Shown: positions 7,748 to 16,118 of the stretch, piece by piece
Position numbering within the stretch: position 1 is the first letter of the stretch
How the letters are laid out: the number at the start of each line of letters is the position of its first letter
Assembly: GCF_900197855.1 (NCBI RefSeq)
Contig: NZ_FZMQ01000005.1
Span: forward strand, 88,175 to 152,174
Length of the DNA stretch: 64,000 nucleotides
DNA from: Helicobacter cynogastricus
GTDB lineage: Bacteria; Campylobacterota; Campylobacteria; Campylobacterales; Helicobacteraceae
Direction: 5' to 3'
The notes under the pieces: model-generated
The model's input: the letters and a program-made list of their open reading frames with translations, nothing else
What the model was told of the DNA's origin: nothing
Database searches by the model: none
Position numbers and translations under genes: made by a program

Positions 7748-8209
7748 ATGGATGTACGCGAATGCTTTTTAACTCTCTTTTATTCTGGTAGATTTCCCAA
7801 GGGGCCGGGCACGACTGGGAGTGTGGTCGCCTTGTTTCTAGGCTTGCCCATTTTGTATCTCTCGGCCAACACCTTGTTTTTATGCGCTATTTTGATCGGA
7901 TTGGTGGCCATTAGGCAGATTGATATTTACGAGAAACAAACCCAAACCCATGACGCTAAACACATTGTGATTGATGAATTGGTGGGGATGTGGATGGCAA
8001 TGGCGATCGCAGGTCTTAGCTGGCTGGGCGTGATCGCTAGTTTTGTGTTTTTCCGCCTCTTTGATATTTATAAACCCTCTTTAATTGGCAAGATTGATCG
8101 CGATGTCAAGGGGGGGCTAGGTGTGGTGGGTGATGACGCGCTAGCGGGCTTATGTGGAGGCTTTTGCGCATTGCTTTTAGTTCGCTTAGTGGCATACATC
8201 AACCTTTAA
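7748..8209 (+). CDS. pgpA: phosphatidylglycerophosphatase A
   Basis: A 153-residue membrane phosphatase that makes phosphatidylglycerol. It has the family N-terminus RFPKGPGTTGS and the metal-binding motif VIDELVGMW, followed by hydrophobic spans and the FDIYKPSLIGKID region. A TATAAT-like element (TTATAAT, about 7735-7741) lies close to the start. It is divergent from serB. Confidence 0.92.
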   Translation: MDVRECFLTLFYSGRFPKGPGTTGSVVALFLGLPILYLSANTLFLCAILIGLVAIRQIDIYEKQTQTHDAKHIVIDELVGMWMAMAIAGLSWLGVIASFVFFRLFDIYKPSLIGKIDRDVKGGLGVVGDDALAGLCGGFCALLLVRLVAYINL

Positions 8210-8212
8210 AGA

Positions 8213-8330
8213 TTAGACATAATTAGCAAAAGCAGCTACATTGCGTCTGATTCGCAAAGTTGTGTAGCCGATTGAAAAACGCACCCCCACCTCAAAGCCT
8301 TGATGTAAACCAGTATTGGCACGAAAAAAA
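8213..8330 (-). pseudogene. remnant of the C-terminus of a Helicobacter outer-membrane protein
   Basis: On the minus strand about 38 codons read GLHQGFEVGVRFSIGY and end NVAAFANYV before a stop at 8213. This matches the end of the intact outer-membrane protein at 11033-11572 (HHGVEVGMLIPI ... AIYANYVW). No upstream frame is preserved, so only the last beta-strands of a second copy remain. Confidence 0.6.
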
Positions 8331-8434
8331 TTTTATAATCCCGAATAGTTAGAATATTCAAACCCGCCATCTGCTTATGTGTCATTACCCTCTGCACTCA
8401 AGGGAGCTAAACAAAAAAACTGAAACGAAACACA

Positions 8435-8690
8435 GATTATCGCGTGGGTTTGGACTATGTTCAAGAGTTTCTACAAAATTGCGATGCCCTGGAAAAAGCA
8501 GAGTATTCGGACAAAAAATTGCTAAAGATTGTTGGCACTCTCGGCAGATGTGCTCAGCCAAGGGACTAAAGAATTTATCTAAAACGCCGCTACGATCAAC
8601 GAGTGGATTAATTACGCCAATGCGAAAGAATTAAGATGGATTATGCCAAAAATATAGGGATTTAGTGGCCACTTATTATACAGGCCAAGG
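8435..8690 (+). pseudogene. decayed coding remnant of unknown function
   Basis: Codon-like sequence reads DYRVGLDYVQEFLQNCDALE and continues as KKLLKIVGTL, then shifts frame (SADVLSQGTKEFI, stop) and continues as a further short piece (TINEWINYANAKEL). Three frames and internal stops show a dead gene. I do not recognise the family. The bases around it (8331-8434 and 8691-8768) show nothing else. Confidence 0.45.
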
Positions 8691-8768
8691 CTTAATGTTA
8701 AAAGATATGATAAGAGCAAAGATAATTATAAAACACCCCAAAGCTAAAATGCCTTATAAAGAGCAAAA

Positions 8769-9314
8769 ATGTTAGTGTTGCTTAAAAGGCATGTGTTGTC
8801 GATTGCCTTAGTATCTGCAATTCTTTGTGGTTGTCAAGAAAAAAAGAATGATGCAAGTGTAAATGAATATTACAAAAAAGCAGAAGATGCTTATATCTAT
8901 GGAAATTATCAGAAGCCTTAAAAGACTATAAAAAGGTTGGAGAAATTGGGATTGCCCTAGCATATAGTAATCTAGACTTAATGCATAAAAATGGGGAGGG
9001 GGCCCTAAGGATGATATTAAAACGATTTAATATCTTAAAAAAGCGAAAGAAATGGGATGTGCAGCAACCTATAGAGATTTAGGACTTATGTACTATGGGG
9101 GTCGTGGTGTTGAAAAAACTATAGTGAAGCTTTAAGATATTTTAACAAAGCGGACAAACTAGGGGATACAAACTCTTCCTATAACTTAGGAGTAGTGTAT
9201 GAAAATGGAGAAGGCGTAGGGCAGAACAAAGAAACTGCACGGCATTATTTCAAAAAAGCTTGTGATTTGGGATTGCAAAAAGGTTGTAACAATCTTGTAC
9301 GCCTAGCTTCATAA
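8769..9314 (+). pseudogene. Sel1-repeat lipoprotein pseudogene
   Basis: ATG 8769 opens a lipoprotein signal peptide with lipobox LCGCQ, then a tetratricopeptide-like region. The frame breaks near 8920, again near 9000-9030 and near 9115. Later pieces carry clear Sel1 repeats: ATYRDLGLMYYGG, SSYNLGVVYENGEGV and the ending ARHYFKKACDLGLQKGC, to a stop at 9314. Intact relatives are secreted Cys-rich Sel1 (Hcp-like) proteins of Helicobacter. At least three frameshifts make it non-functional as read. The following 200 nt (9315-9520) hold no gene that I can support. Confidence 0.7.
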
Positions 9315-9520
9315 ATCTTTCTCTTACAATCATAACTTTGATATTCAGAAAAAGAATTTGATCCTTTTGGAGGCATTTTGGTAAGCATGGAGGGGATTTT
9401 TCAACATGGCAGGAGTAAAACATGTTTGGTTGAACATACTTAGGCTTTCAAAGCTATTAGTTGTAGTGAGATTTGATGCCGTATTTTTCAATTCCCCCGA
9501 GCTTTTTAATAACCTGTATT

Positions 9521-10085
9521 GATTTTTTTGTGGCTATGGAAGTGTGTCGCTTAGTTTTTATCTGCTGGGTTTAAGATTTTAAAGGCTTTTGAGCTTGAGG
9601 ATACGCTTTAAACGCGTAGTTATACCGACATTGTTTGTCACATAAAGCCACAATGGTTTGTCATGGAAAATGTCGAACCCATCAGAAAAACCCCTATTTT
9701 GGACGCTTACATCCATCAATTCAAACAAGCTGAGTATGGCTTAACTTCTACAATCTCAATTAGATGTGGTTTATTGACAAGTGCCACAATCTCGCGCGCA
9801 CTTTTTTATTGGTTACTTGAATGAAGGATATAATGTCGTGTTGCATATATTGAAACAAAGACTCGCCAAACGCCCCATGTTTGTTAGAGATTGTTTTGGA
9901 GACACGCTAGGCATACAACATTCTACAGACACCCTAAAAGTTATCAAAGACGCGCTTTAGCATTATGAACTTAGCCCTACAATACAGGGTGTGAGCAGAT
10001 TTATCCCTAAAAGATTATCAACTCAAAGCTTACGATCCCAGCGGTGTAATTTACATGCTTTGAGTCTCTTAAGCACACTAGCAAG
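9521..10085 (+). pseudogene. DNA (cytosine-5-) methyltransferase pseudogene
   Basis: Pieces in several frames line up with a C5 methyltransferase. A decayed motif I reads DFFCGYGSVSL-FY (family form D-FCG-GG-S-GF). It is followed by KILKAFELEDTL, then motif IV FVMENVEPIRKTPIL, then the FKQAEYGLT region. After that come a decayed motif VIII-like QSRARFF and the C-terminal TIQGVSRFIPK (family S-TI-G---R-IP). Frame changes occur near 9570, 9600, 9740, 9800 and 10010. The motif IV Pro-Cys is not recoverable. It is a dead restriction-modification gene, and no endonuclease partner is visible. Confidence 0.65.
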
Positions 10086-10088
10086 AAG

Positions 10089-10950
10089 TTACTTACAAAC
10101 ATTCCCTGAAACTTTGTTTTTTAGGTCAATAAAACTTAAGGATGCCTCAATGAGTATGAGCGCAAACCACCCCATATTCGTCCAATGCCTTAAAATCCAA
10201 TCCCTCCCAAATTCTTCACCTGTAGCAAAGACACTAGCTGCAATAATGATACTCACTACACTAACAAAAATATCTCCCATCATCTATCAGATTACCTCCA
10301 TCCATTGCCCTAATTTTTTAGCGTCGCGATGAATGCGATGCAAGCAAGAGCAAGACGGGCATCCAAGGGAATAGAACATAAAACCTAGAGCATGGGGGGA
10401 TCGACAATCTCAGGGATTGACACAATATCGCAAAGTCGGTTGTGTCTTTGATTTCTTTTCCACCCAAGCAAAATAAAAAGGAATGAGTACCGCCATTAAG
10501 AGAGTGTAGGCTAGTACCACCCAAACTTGGTAATATAAAATAGTCCTACAACATTCTCTTTTTGCCACGCCATGTCCGCCATGTTAATGGTGTTGCTATC
10601 TTTGAGGCCATGATCTAGGGCGCTTAAAAGAGCACACACCGCGGTGATAGGGCGTTGAGCGCAAACAACACCGAATAATGCAAGCTAGTAGCAAGAATAA
10701 AAGACCTGTTAACTAGGAATAATAATCTTCAACCTCATGTCCACGATAAAAGTCCCGCTCAAGACAAGATATTGGTTAGATTTTAAAATAATAGCGATGC
10801 AAGAAAAGGCGTTTAAGAGTACTTGGGCAAAGTTGTGTACAGACGGAGTTTTGGGAATGGAGGCATTGGTGAGATAAAAACCCAAGATCAGTAAAACCAA
10901 CCCGGCATATAAAAACACACAAATTGGATGGTGCTGTTTGAAGATGTCAT
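10089..10950 (-). pseudogene. remnants of one or more membrane proteins
   Basis: The minus strand carries short open pieces with membrane-like stretches: FVSVVSIIIAASVFA near 10250, LLMAVLIPFYFAWVEKK near 10470, and LYAGLVLLILGFYL near 10900. They are in different frames, separated by stops, and I cannot name the family. They look like one decayed multi-pass protein upstream (on the minus strand) of the methyltransferase remnant. Confidence 0.4.
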
Positions 10951-11032
10951 AGAAACTCCCCCACGGCTAGCAAGGTCGCGCTAACCACCAAAGTGGCCAA
11001 CACTCTAATCCTTAATAAGTTTAAAATTTCTA

Positions 11033-11572
11033 TTAAAAACGCCACACATAGTTAGCATAGATGGCTACCGCGCGGCGCAAACCATTGTAAGCAGGGATGA
11101 TAGGGATGAGCATCCCCACCTCTACGCCATGGTGATAGAGAAAATTAGCCCGAACCCCCACATTGATAGGCAATTGGAAGTTAGACACAGACCCATGTGG
11201 GAACACCCAGCTACTCCCAAGTAACATGAGCCCGCCATAAACCCCCACGACATATTTTTTAGTGCCATAGAAGTCATAGAGCGCGTCTGCCCCCACGCCA
11301 TAGCTAAAATTACTCAGACCACTCCCCCCACTCACGCTAAAATTTCCATAATAGCGCGCTCCAAAAGTCTTTCTTTTGTTAAAGAATTGTTGATAACCCC
11401 CGCGGATATCTATCCCTCCGATGTTGCCACTTCCATTCCATTGAGTGGTAAAATACGCATACTGCACACCCCCACTAATATAAAATCCATTTCTTTCTGC
11501 TTGCAAAGATGAGCTAGCTAAGCTTAACGCACCTATCAAGCCCACTACGGATAAACCTCTTTTTAAAGACAT
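11033..11572 (-). CDS. small Helicobacter outer-membrane beta-barrel protein
   Basis: A 179-residue protein with a Sec signal peptide (VVGLIGALSLASSSLQA). An antiparallel beta-barrel follows, with alternating hydrophobic strands rich in aromatic and Gly residues (NGFYISGGVQYAYFTT, YGVGADALYDFYG). It ends in YANYVWRF, the C-terminal Phe expected for BAM insertion. The C-terminal part resembles the shared porin end of Helicobacter OMPs. A remnant of a related gene lies at 8213-8330. It is the only clearly intact gene in the decayed stretch. Confidence 0.82.
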   Translation of the reverse strand: MSLKRGLSVVGLIGALSLASSSLQAERNGFYISGGVQYAYFTTQWNGSGNIGGIDIRGGYQQFFNKRKTFGARYYGNFSVSGGSGLSNFSYGVGADALYDFYGTKKYVVGVYGGLMLLGSSWVFPHGSVSNFQLPINVGVRANFLYHHGVEVGMLIPIIPAYNGLRRAVAIYANYVWRF

Positions 11573-11765
11573 GAAAATAATCCTTCTAAAGTAATTATAG
11601 GATTTGATTCTAGATTAAACGGCCTAAAAGAGGCTTTAATTTCATAGGAAACTATTGTGGGATAGTAAGAGGCTCAGATGTATCGAGTTGACTCTCTCTT
11701 GCTAGAATGCTAAAACCGGTGTGGGTTATATAAACGCTGGATTTTTGCAGAAAATGGAGGTTGGT

Positions 11766-12369
11766 ATGAGCGCTTATGAAAGCTTTGAAGAGGCGATGAA
11801 CGAGGCGAACAAGTTTCTATTTTGGCCTACGATGCCCATCAGAATGGTAACCACGAGGTAGCCTCAGAGCACCTAAAAGCGGGTGAGTTGTATTTTCAGA
11901 TCGCTAGGGAGGCTCAACGCCATGAGAAGTACGAAATGGTCCTAGAATGTTACCAAGAAGCGTGCAACGCGGGAGTGCCTGCTGCTTTCTATAGCATAGG
12001 CATCATGTATAAAGATGGCGATGGTGTGCCTCAAGATATTTCTATGGTATAGCACCAGACCACAAAAAGGCAGAAATATATCTTCGACACGAAAAAAATA
12101 AGGAAAATTCATACCAAATAGCCAAACGCGCTCGTGAAAATGGCGATTATGCTAAAGCACTAGAGTATTTGCACGAGGCGATTCAACAAGAAGATGCCCA
12201 AAGTGCAGAAGCTTACTACACATTGGGGCAGATGTATTATAGTGGACAGGGCGTACTAAAAGATGAGATTAAGTTTAGGCAGTGCCTAGAAAAATCAGCC
12301 TCTATGGGATATGCAAAGATTTTTGTTGAGTTGGGTTTTAAAGAGGTGGTTTATTTTAAAATTATTTAA
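11766..12369 (+). pseudogene. Sel1/TPR-repeat protein, frameshifted
   Basis: A ribosome site GGAGG precedes ATG 11766 (MSAYESFEEAMNEANKFL). The frame breaks at the T-run 11820-11823 and again near 12045. Adding one base at each place gives a continuous 201-codon protein. It has Sel1/TPR repeats (EMVLECYQEACNAGVPAAFY, SIGIMYKDGDGV, AYYTLGQMYYSGQGV). It lacks a signal peptide, unlike the lipoprotein at 8769. It is either a recent pseudogene or a sequence-error victim. Confidence 0.65.
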
Positions 12370-12380
12370 GAGAGAATATG

Positions 12381-12478
12381 CCACAATCCACAATCCACAA
12401 TCCACAATCCACAATCCACAATCCACAATCCACAATCCACAATCCACAATCCACAATCCACAATCCACAATCCACAAT
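12381..12478. repeat. 14 perfect copies of the heptamer CCACAAT
   Basis: 98 nt made of exactly 14 head-to-tail CCACAAT units with no mismatch. An ATG at 12378 directly precedes the first unit. A heptamer shifts the frame by one per copy, so copy-number change would switch any ORF reading through it. All three downstream frames meet stops before the next gene at 12533, so a fusion to that gene is not possible as read. The unit has no stop codon in any frame on either strand, which explains the long spurious ORFs across it. Confidence 0.95.
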
Positions 12479-12532
12479 CTTAAGGATTGGCATTAGTGAG
12501 TGGATGAAGTAAAACATATCAAAGGAGTTTTC

Positions 12533-13033
12533 ATGGCAAAAATTACAAACCTAGAAGAGTATGCTAAACCCGGAAGCGTTTTGTATTGCAAGATTGGTTT
12601 TTTGTCTTTGGCGGAACATTCGGGTATCTACATAGGGGATAATCTCATTGTCGAGATCACCAATAGAGATGGCAAGGCGTGGATCAGAAAAGCCCACCCC
12701 CGCCACTTTTTAACGCGTCTAGAGGATGAAAGAAATGGTAATCTCAAAGAGGGCGGGAAAATTTATATCACCTGCGACAAAGATGGGAACGCACTTGGTT
12801 CAGAACAAGTCGCCCAAAGAGCTGAAACAGCTCATCGAAGCGCAAAGAGTAAGGCAAAGGGCAAAGAATACGCGTGGTTTCCCGTAGATGATTCCGAGTT
12901 GAATTGCCACAAATTCAGCGCAGGATGCTTACTGGGCAATTTCAAAAATGATTGTGGGAGCTTTTATAAACTTGAGGAAGCCATCGGCAAGACTTACGGC
13001 ACGTTTAAATGGACTTATGTAGAGATCGGCTAA
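12533..13033 (+). CDS. LRAT/NlpC-P60-like domain protein
   Basis: A 166-residue cytoplasmic-looking protein. I start it at ATG 12533, six nt after the AAAGGAG site. The GTG at 12500 is less likely. The N-terminal part PGSVLYCKIGFL...EHSGIYIGDN resembles the His-containing first strands of LRAT-like papain-fold enzymes. The later NCHKFSAGCLLG resembles their Asn-Cys active-site motif (NC--F). Such enzymes are thiol acyltransferases or phospholipases. Substrate is unknown. It sits alone between the heptamer array and the convergent ccoI, so it may be accessory DNA. Confidence 0.7.
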   Translation: MAKITNLEEYAKPGSVLYCKIGFLSLAEHSGIYIGDNLIVEITNRDGKAWIRKAHPRHFLTRLEDERNGNLKEGGKIYITCDKDGNALGSEQVAQRAETAHRSAKSKAKGKEYAWFPVDDSELNCHKFSAGCLLGNFKNDCGSFYKLEEAIGKTYGTFKWTYVEIG

Positions 13034-13042
13034 CCCTGAACT

Positions 13043-15415
13043 TTAACCCCGCAGCCTAAAACTATTCCCCACCACCAAAAGCGAGCTTAGGCTCATACTC
13101 AAGGCGGCTAGGGGGGGGTTGATAAGCCCACATACTGCGCAGGGGATGAGCAGAGCGTTGTAAAGCGCGCTGATGAGGAGATTTTGGCGCACGCGTCTAT
13201 GGGCTTGCTTGGCGATTTTAAAGGTGTTGCGCACACTTTTAAAGGAAGTGTTGAGCAAAATCACATCGCTATGCAACAAACTTAGATCATGCCCCTCATA
13301 CATGCACAAAGACACCTGACTTTGAGCCAAAGCGGGCGCGTCATTCATCCCATCACCCACCATGCCCACTACTTCCCCACGCGCTAATGCCCTTTGAATG
13401 TGTTCTAATTTCTGCTCCGGGTTTAGGGGGGCGTGGCAGGCAACCCTTAAGTTTTGGGCGATGTGTTGCACATGTGGGCTAGAATCCCCGCTTAAAATTT
13501 CTATTTCTAGCCCCATTTCTTGCAGGGCGCGCACACTCTGCAGGCTATCGGGTTTTAGCGGCGCGTGTAGGCTAAAAAGAGCTTTTAACTCCCCATCCAC
13601 ACTATAGACAAAATGGCTTTCTAAAGATTGTCCCACAACATCTACTCCCTGCGCGCGCAAATACTCTACACTTCCCCCAAGCAAAACATGCCCATCAACT
13701 ACTCCCCTCAAGCCCCCCACCTCTTGGCTCAGAGATTCTAGGGGTGTGCTTTGGACATTGTAGCGTTCTTGCAACCACGCACTCACCCCTCTAGAAATAG
13801 GGTGGGGGTTGTGTAATACCAAGCTTAAGAGCCAAGAGGGGTTAAAATCCCCGTATGTTTGATACTCTTGCACTTGGAGTGCTGGCGTGGTGAGCGTGCC
13901 AGTCTTATCCAAAAAGAGCCTTTGTACTTTGGCCAAAGTTTCTAGACTAGCGGCTTGTTTGCACAAAATCCCCTGCTTTAACGCCCGATTGCTTGCTAGC
14001 ACAAGGGCAATAGGCGTGGCCAAAGCAAAAGCGCAGGGGCAGGCGATGATGAGCACGCTCACACTAATGACTAGTGCGCGCTCCCACACCCCGCCTATAA
14101 ACCCCCAGCCTAGCAAGCTAGCTAGAGTGATGAGCAACACCCCTTGAGTAAAGCGGTGGGCAAGTTTGTCTGCTTGGAGTTGGATTTGGGGCTTTTGGGT
14201 AAAACTCTTTTGGATTAAGCGCACCATTTGGCTTAAAAAGGACTGCTTAAAGGGGGTGTTCACGCGGTAAATAAAACTCGCCCCCACATTGCTATAGCCT
14301 GAGAGCACGCTCTGCCCGGCGTGCAAGTCTAAGGGGGTGATCTCTCCATTGACAATTTGGCTATTTACCTGCGCGTGCGCGCTCTCTAGCTCCCCATCTA
14401 AGGCCACACACTCCCCACTTAACACTTCAATGCGATCCCCTATTTGCACCTCAGAGGGAGAGATTAAAACGCGCTCCCCCCCGCGTAAAAGCAAGACCTG
14501 AGAGGGCAGCGCGCCCTGCAGACCATCTAGCATGGCGTTGGCGCGCAAAGTAGCCTTGAGTTCTAAGAATTTTGAGATGAAAACTAAGGTGATGATCATG
14601 CTCACTGATTCAAAATAGGGCTCTTGGGCATGGAAAGTGGCGTAAATGGAGTAAATATAGGTGGTGAGCGCGCCCAAACTCACACTCAAATCCATGCCAA
14701 AAAAGCCATTTTTGAGCCCATAAAACGCGCCCTTTAAAAACGCTGCCCCCGTGATAAAGAGGGTCAAACTGCTTAAAATCCACGAGGCGATATTGAGCTT
14801 GAAGCTCATGCTCGTATCCATTCCCGAAAAATAGCCCGCATAATTGGCAATAGCAATCCACATCACATTCATGGTAGAGAAAATACCCACCACGAGGGCG
14901 ACATAGTGGCGATAATGCGCTCTCTTGCCCCCGCTCTCAATTTTGGGATCAAAGACGCGCGCATGATACCCGATCGCCTCAATGGTGTTTAACACCTTTG
15001 AGAGGGGGATTTTCTGAGGCTCAAAGTCAATATAAGCTCTGTGTGTGGTGTAGTTGACTTGCACCTTATTAATCCCCTCTTGTTTTAAAAGCACATGTTC
15101 GATCAACCACACACAGGCCGCACAATGGATATTTTCTAAAATGAGTGCTACCTCTAGGCCCTCTTTAGTGGACGTGGTAAAGTCTGCTAAGAATTGAGGG
15201 GTGTCGTAGTGGGTAGAGATGGGGTTTTGGGCTTGTATGGGCTGGAGGGTTTTATTTCCTAATTTGTCATAGAAATTTTCTAACTCTAGGGAATGCAGTA
15301 AAAAATACACGCTCTCACAGCCTGCACAGCAAAAATAGAGGTCTTGCTTGGGGGCTTTTTTGAGGGCGTGGGGGGGGTAGAGTAATTGGCAATGCGCGCA
15401 GGGGATTTTATCCAA
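13043..15415 (-). CDS. ccoI: cytochrome-oxidase-type copper P1B-ATPase CcoI/FixI
   Basis: A 790-residue copper-translocating ATPase needed for assembly of cbb3 oxidase. The N-terminus has the CcoI/FixI zinc-finger-like part (CAHC, then CCAGCE) followed by a heavy-metal domain with CAAC. The membrane metal site is CPCAFALATP, the phosphorylation site DKTGTLT, and the hinge GDGMNDAPAL. It is the last gene of a minus-strand run that begins with gltS, and it overlaps the upstream methyltransferase by 8 nt. Confidence 0.93.
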   Translation of the reverse strand: MDKIPCAHCQLLYPPHALKKAPKQDLYFCCAGCESVYFLLHSLELENFYDKLGNKTLQPIQAQNPISTHYDTPQFLADFTTSTKEGLEVALILENIHCAACVWLIEHVLLKQEGINKVQVNYTTHRAYIDFEPQKIPLSKVLNTIEAIGYHARVFDPKIESGGKRAHYRHYVALVVGIFSTMNVMWIAIANYAGYFSGMDTSMSFKLNIASWILSSLTLFITGAAFLKGAFYGLKNGFFGMDLSVSLGALTTYIYSIYATFHAQEPYFESVSMIITLVFISKFLELKATLRANAMLDGLQGALPSQVLLLRGGERVLISPSEVQIGDRIEVLSGECVALDGELESAHAQVNSQIVNGEITPLDLHAGQSVLSGYSNVGASFIYRVNTPFKQSFLSQMVRLIQKSFTQKPQIQLQADKLAHRFTQGVLLITLASLLGWGFIGGVWERALVISVSVLIIACPCAFALATPIALVLASNRALKQGILCKQAASLETLAKVQRLFLDKTGTLTTPALQVQEYQTYGDFNPSWLLSLVLHNPHPISRGVSAWLQERYNVQSTPLESLSQEVGGLRGVVDGHVLLGGSVEYLRAQGVDVVGQSLESHFVYSVDGELKALFSLHAPLKPDSLQSVRALQEMGLEIEILSGDSSPHVQHIAQNLRVACHAPLNPEQKLEHIQRALARGEVVGMVGDGMNDAPALAQSQVSLCMYEGHDLSLLHSDVILLNTSFKSVRNTFKIAKQAHRRVRQNLLISALYNALLIPCAVCGLINPPLAALSMSLSSLLVVGNSFRLRG

Positions 15416-16118
15416 GTTGTGCCTTAATGCTGTAGGTTTGAGCGTGGGCGTAAATGCGCGCCACCTCAGGGGTTACATCGCGCTGATCTTTGGAATTGTG
15501 CGTGATTAAGGGGGCTTGTACTTCTAGCAGACTCTTAGAGCTCTTGCGCGCACAGCAGAGCACTAAAGTCGCCTTTTTGTGTGCAAAAGGGTGCACAAAG
15601 CGCACACATACAGGGTTAAGTTTGGCATTTTGCAGGGCAAAAAGTAGACTATCTGCTAAGTTGGCATGGTAGCAGAGAATAAAATAGCCTTGGGGTTTTA
15701 AAAGGCGGTAGACTTTAGCACACAACGCGCTTAAAGGTAAAAAGCTTTGGTTAGTGGCGCGCGCGATCTGGGGGTTAGGACTTTGGGGGCTGTTGAGGTG
15801 ATAGTAGGGGGGGTTAGAAATAATGCAGTGATAAGTATCTAAGTTGGCATGTAGAAAATCTGCGCAGATCACGCGCACATGGGGGGCGTGCGCGCTGTTT
15901 TTTTGGGCAAAAAAGGCCAATTCAGGATTGACTTCGATCAAATCTAGGGGGTTAGCAAACTCTCTAGCACACAGCAATCCCACCACCCCACAGCCTGCGC
16001 CCACATCTAAGAGTTTGGCGCGTTTTTTGATAAAAGGGCGGGCAAAATGGGCTAAAAAGAGGCTGTCGCTATTGTAGGCATACCCCCCTAAAGGTTGGTA
16101 GAGCCGCAAGAGTGCCAT
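15408..16118 (-). CDS. small-domain SAM methyltransferase (TrmN6-like)
   Basis: A 236-residue class I methyltransferase. The SAM-binding motif is LLDVGAGCGVVGL and the catalytic NPPY motif lies in IISNPPYYH, which marks N6-adenine or glutamine methylation. The family member TrmN6 modifies A37 of tRNA-Val. The open frame overlaps ribD by 31 nt, so the start may be a little downstream. Exact substrate is inferred from family. Confidence 0.8.
   Translation of the reverse strand: MALLRLYQPLGGYAYNSDSLFLAHFARPFIKKRAKLLDVGAGCGVVGLLCAREFANPLDLIEVNPELAFFAQKNSAHAPHVRVICADFLHANLDTYHCIISNPPYYHLNSPQSPNPQIARATNQSFLPLSALCAKVYRLLKPQGYFILCYHANLADSLLFALQNAKLNPVCVRFVHPFAHKKATLVLCCARKSSKSLLEVQAPLITHNSKDQRDVTPEVARIYAHAQTYSIKAQLG

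Noticed and set aside
8377-8634. 85-codon plus-strand ORF as a real gene
   Set aside because: Its amino-acid composition is not protein-like; the better coding signal (DYRVGLDYVQEF) lies in another, broken frame.
10318-10524. 68-codon minus-strand ORF as an independent small protein
   Set aside because: Coding-like sequence continues in a different frame beside it (LLMAVLIPFYFAWVEKK), so it is part of a decayed membrane gene.
12381-12478. Heptamer array as a CRISPR
   Set aside because: Units are 7 nt, perfect and without spacers.
12311-12496. ORFs on both strands encoding a repeating heptapeptide (NPQSTIH or GLWIVDC)
   Set aside because: They are by-products of the CCACAAT heptamer, which has no stop in any frame; no ribosome site or conserved flank supports them.
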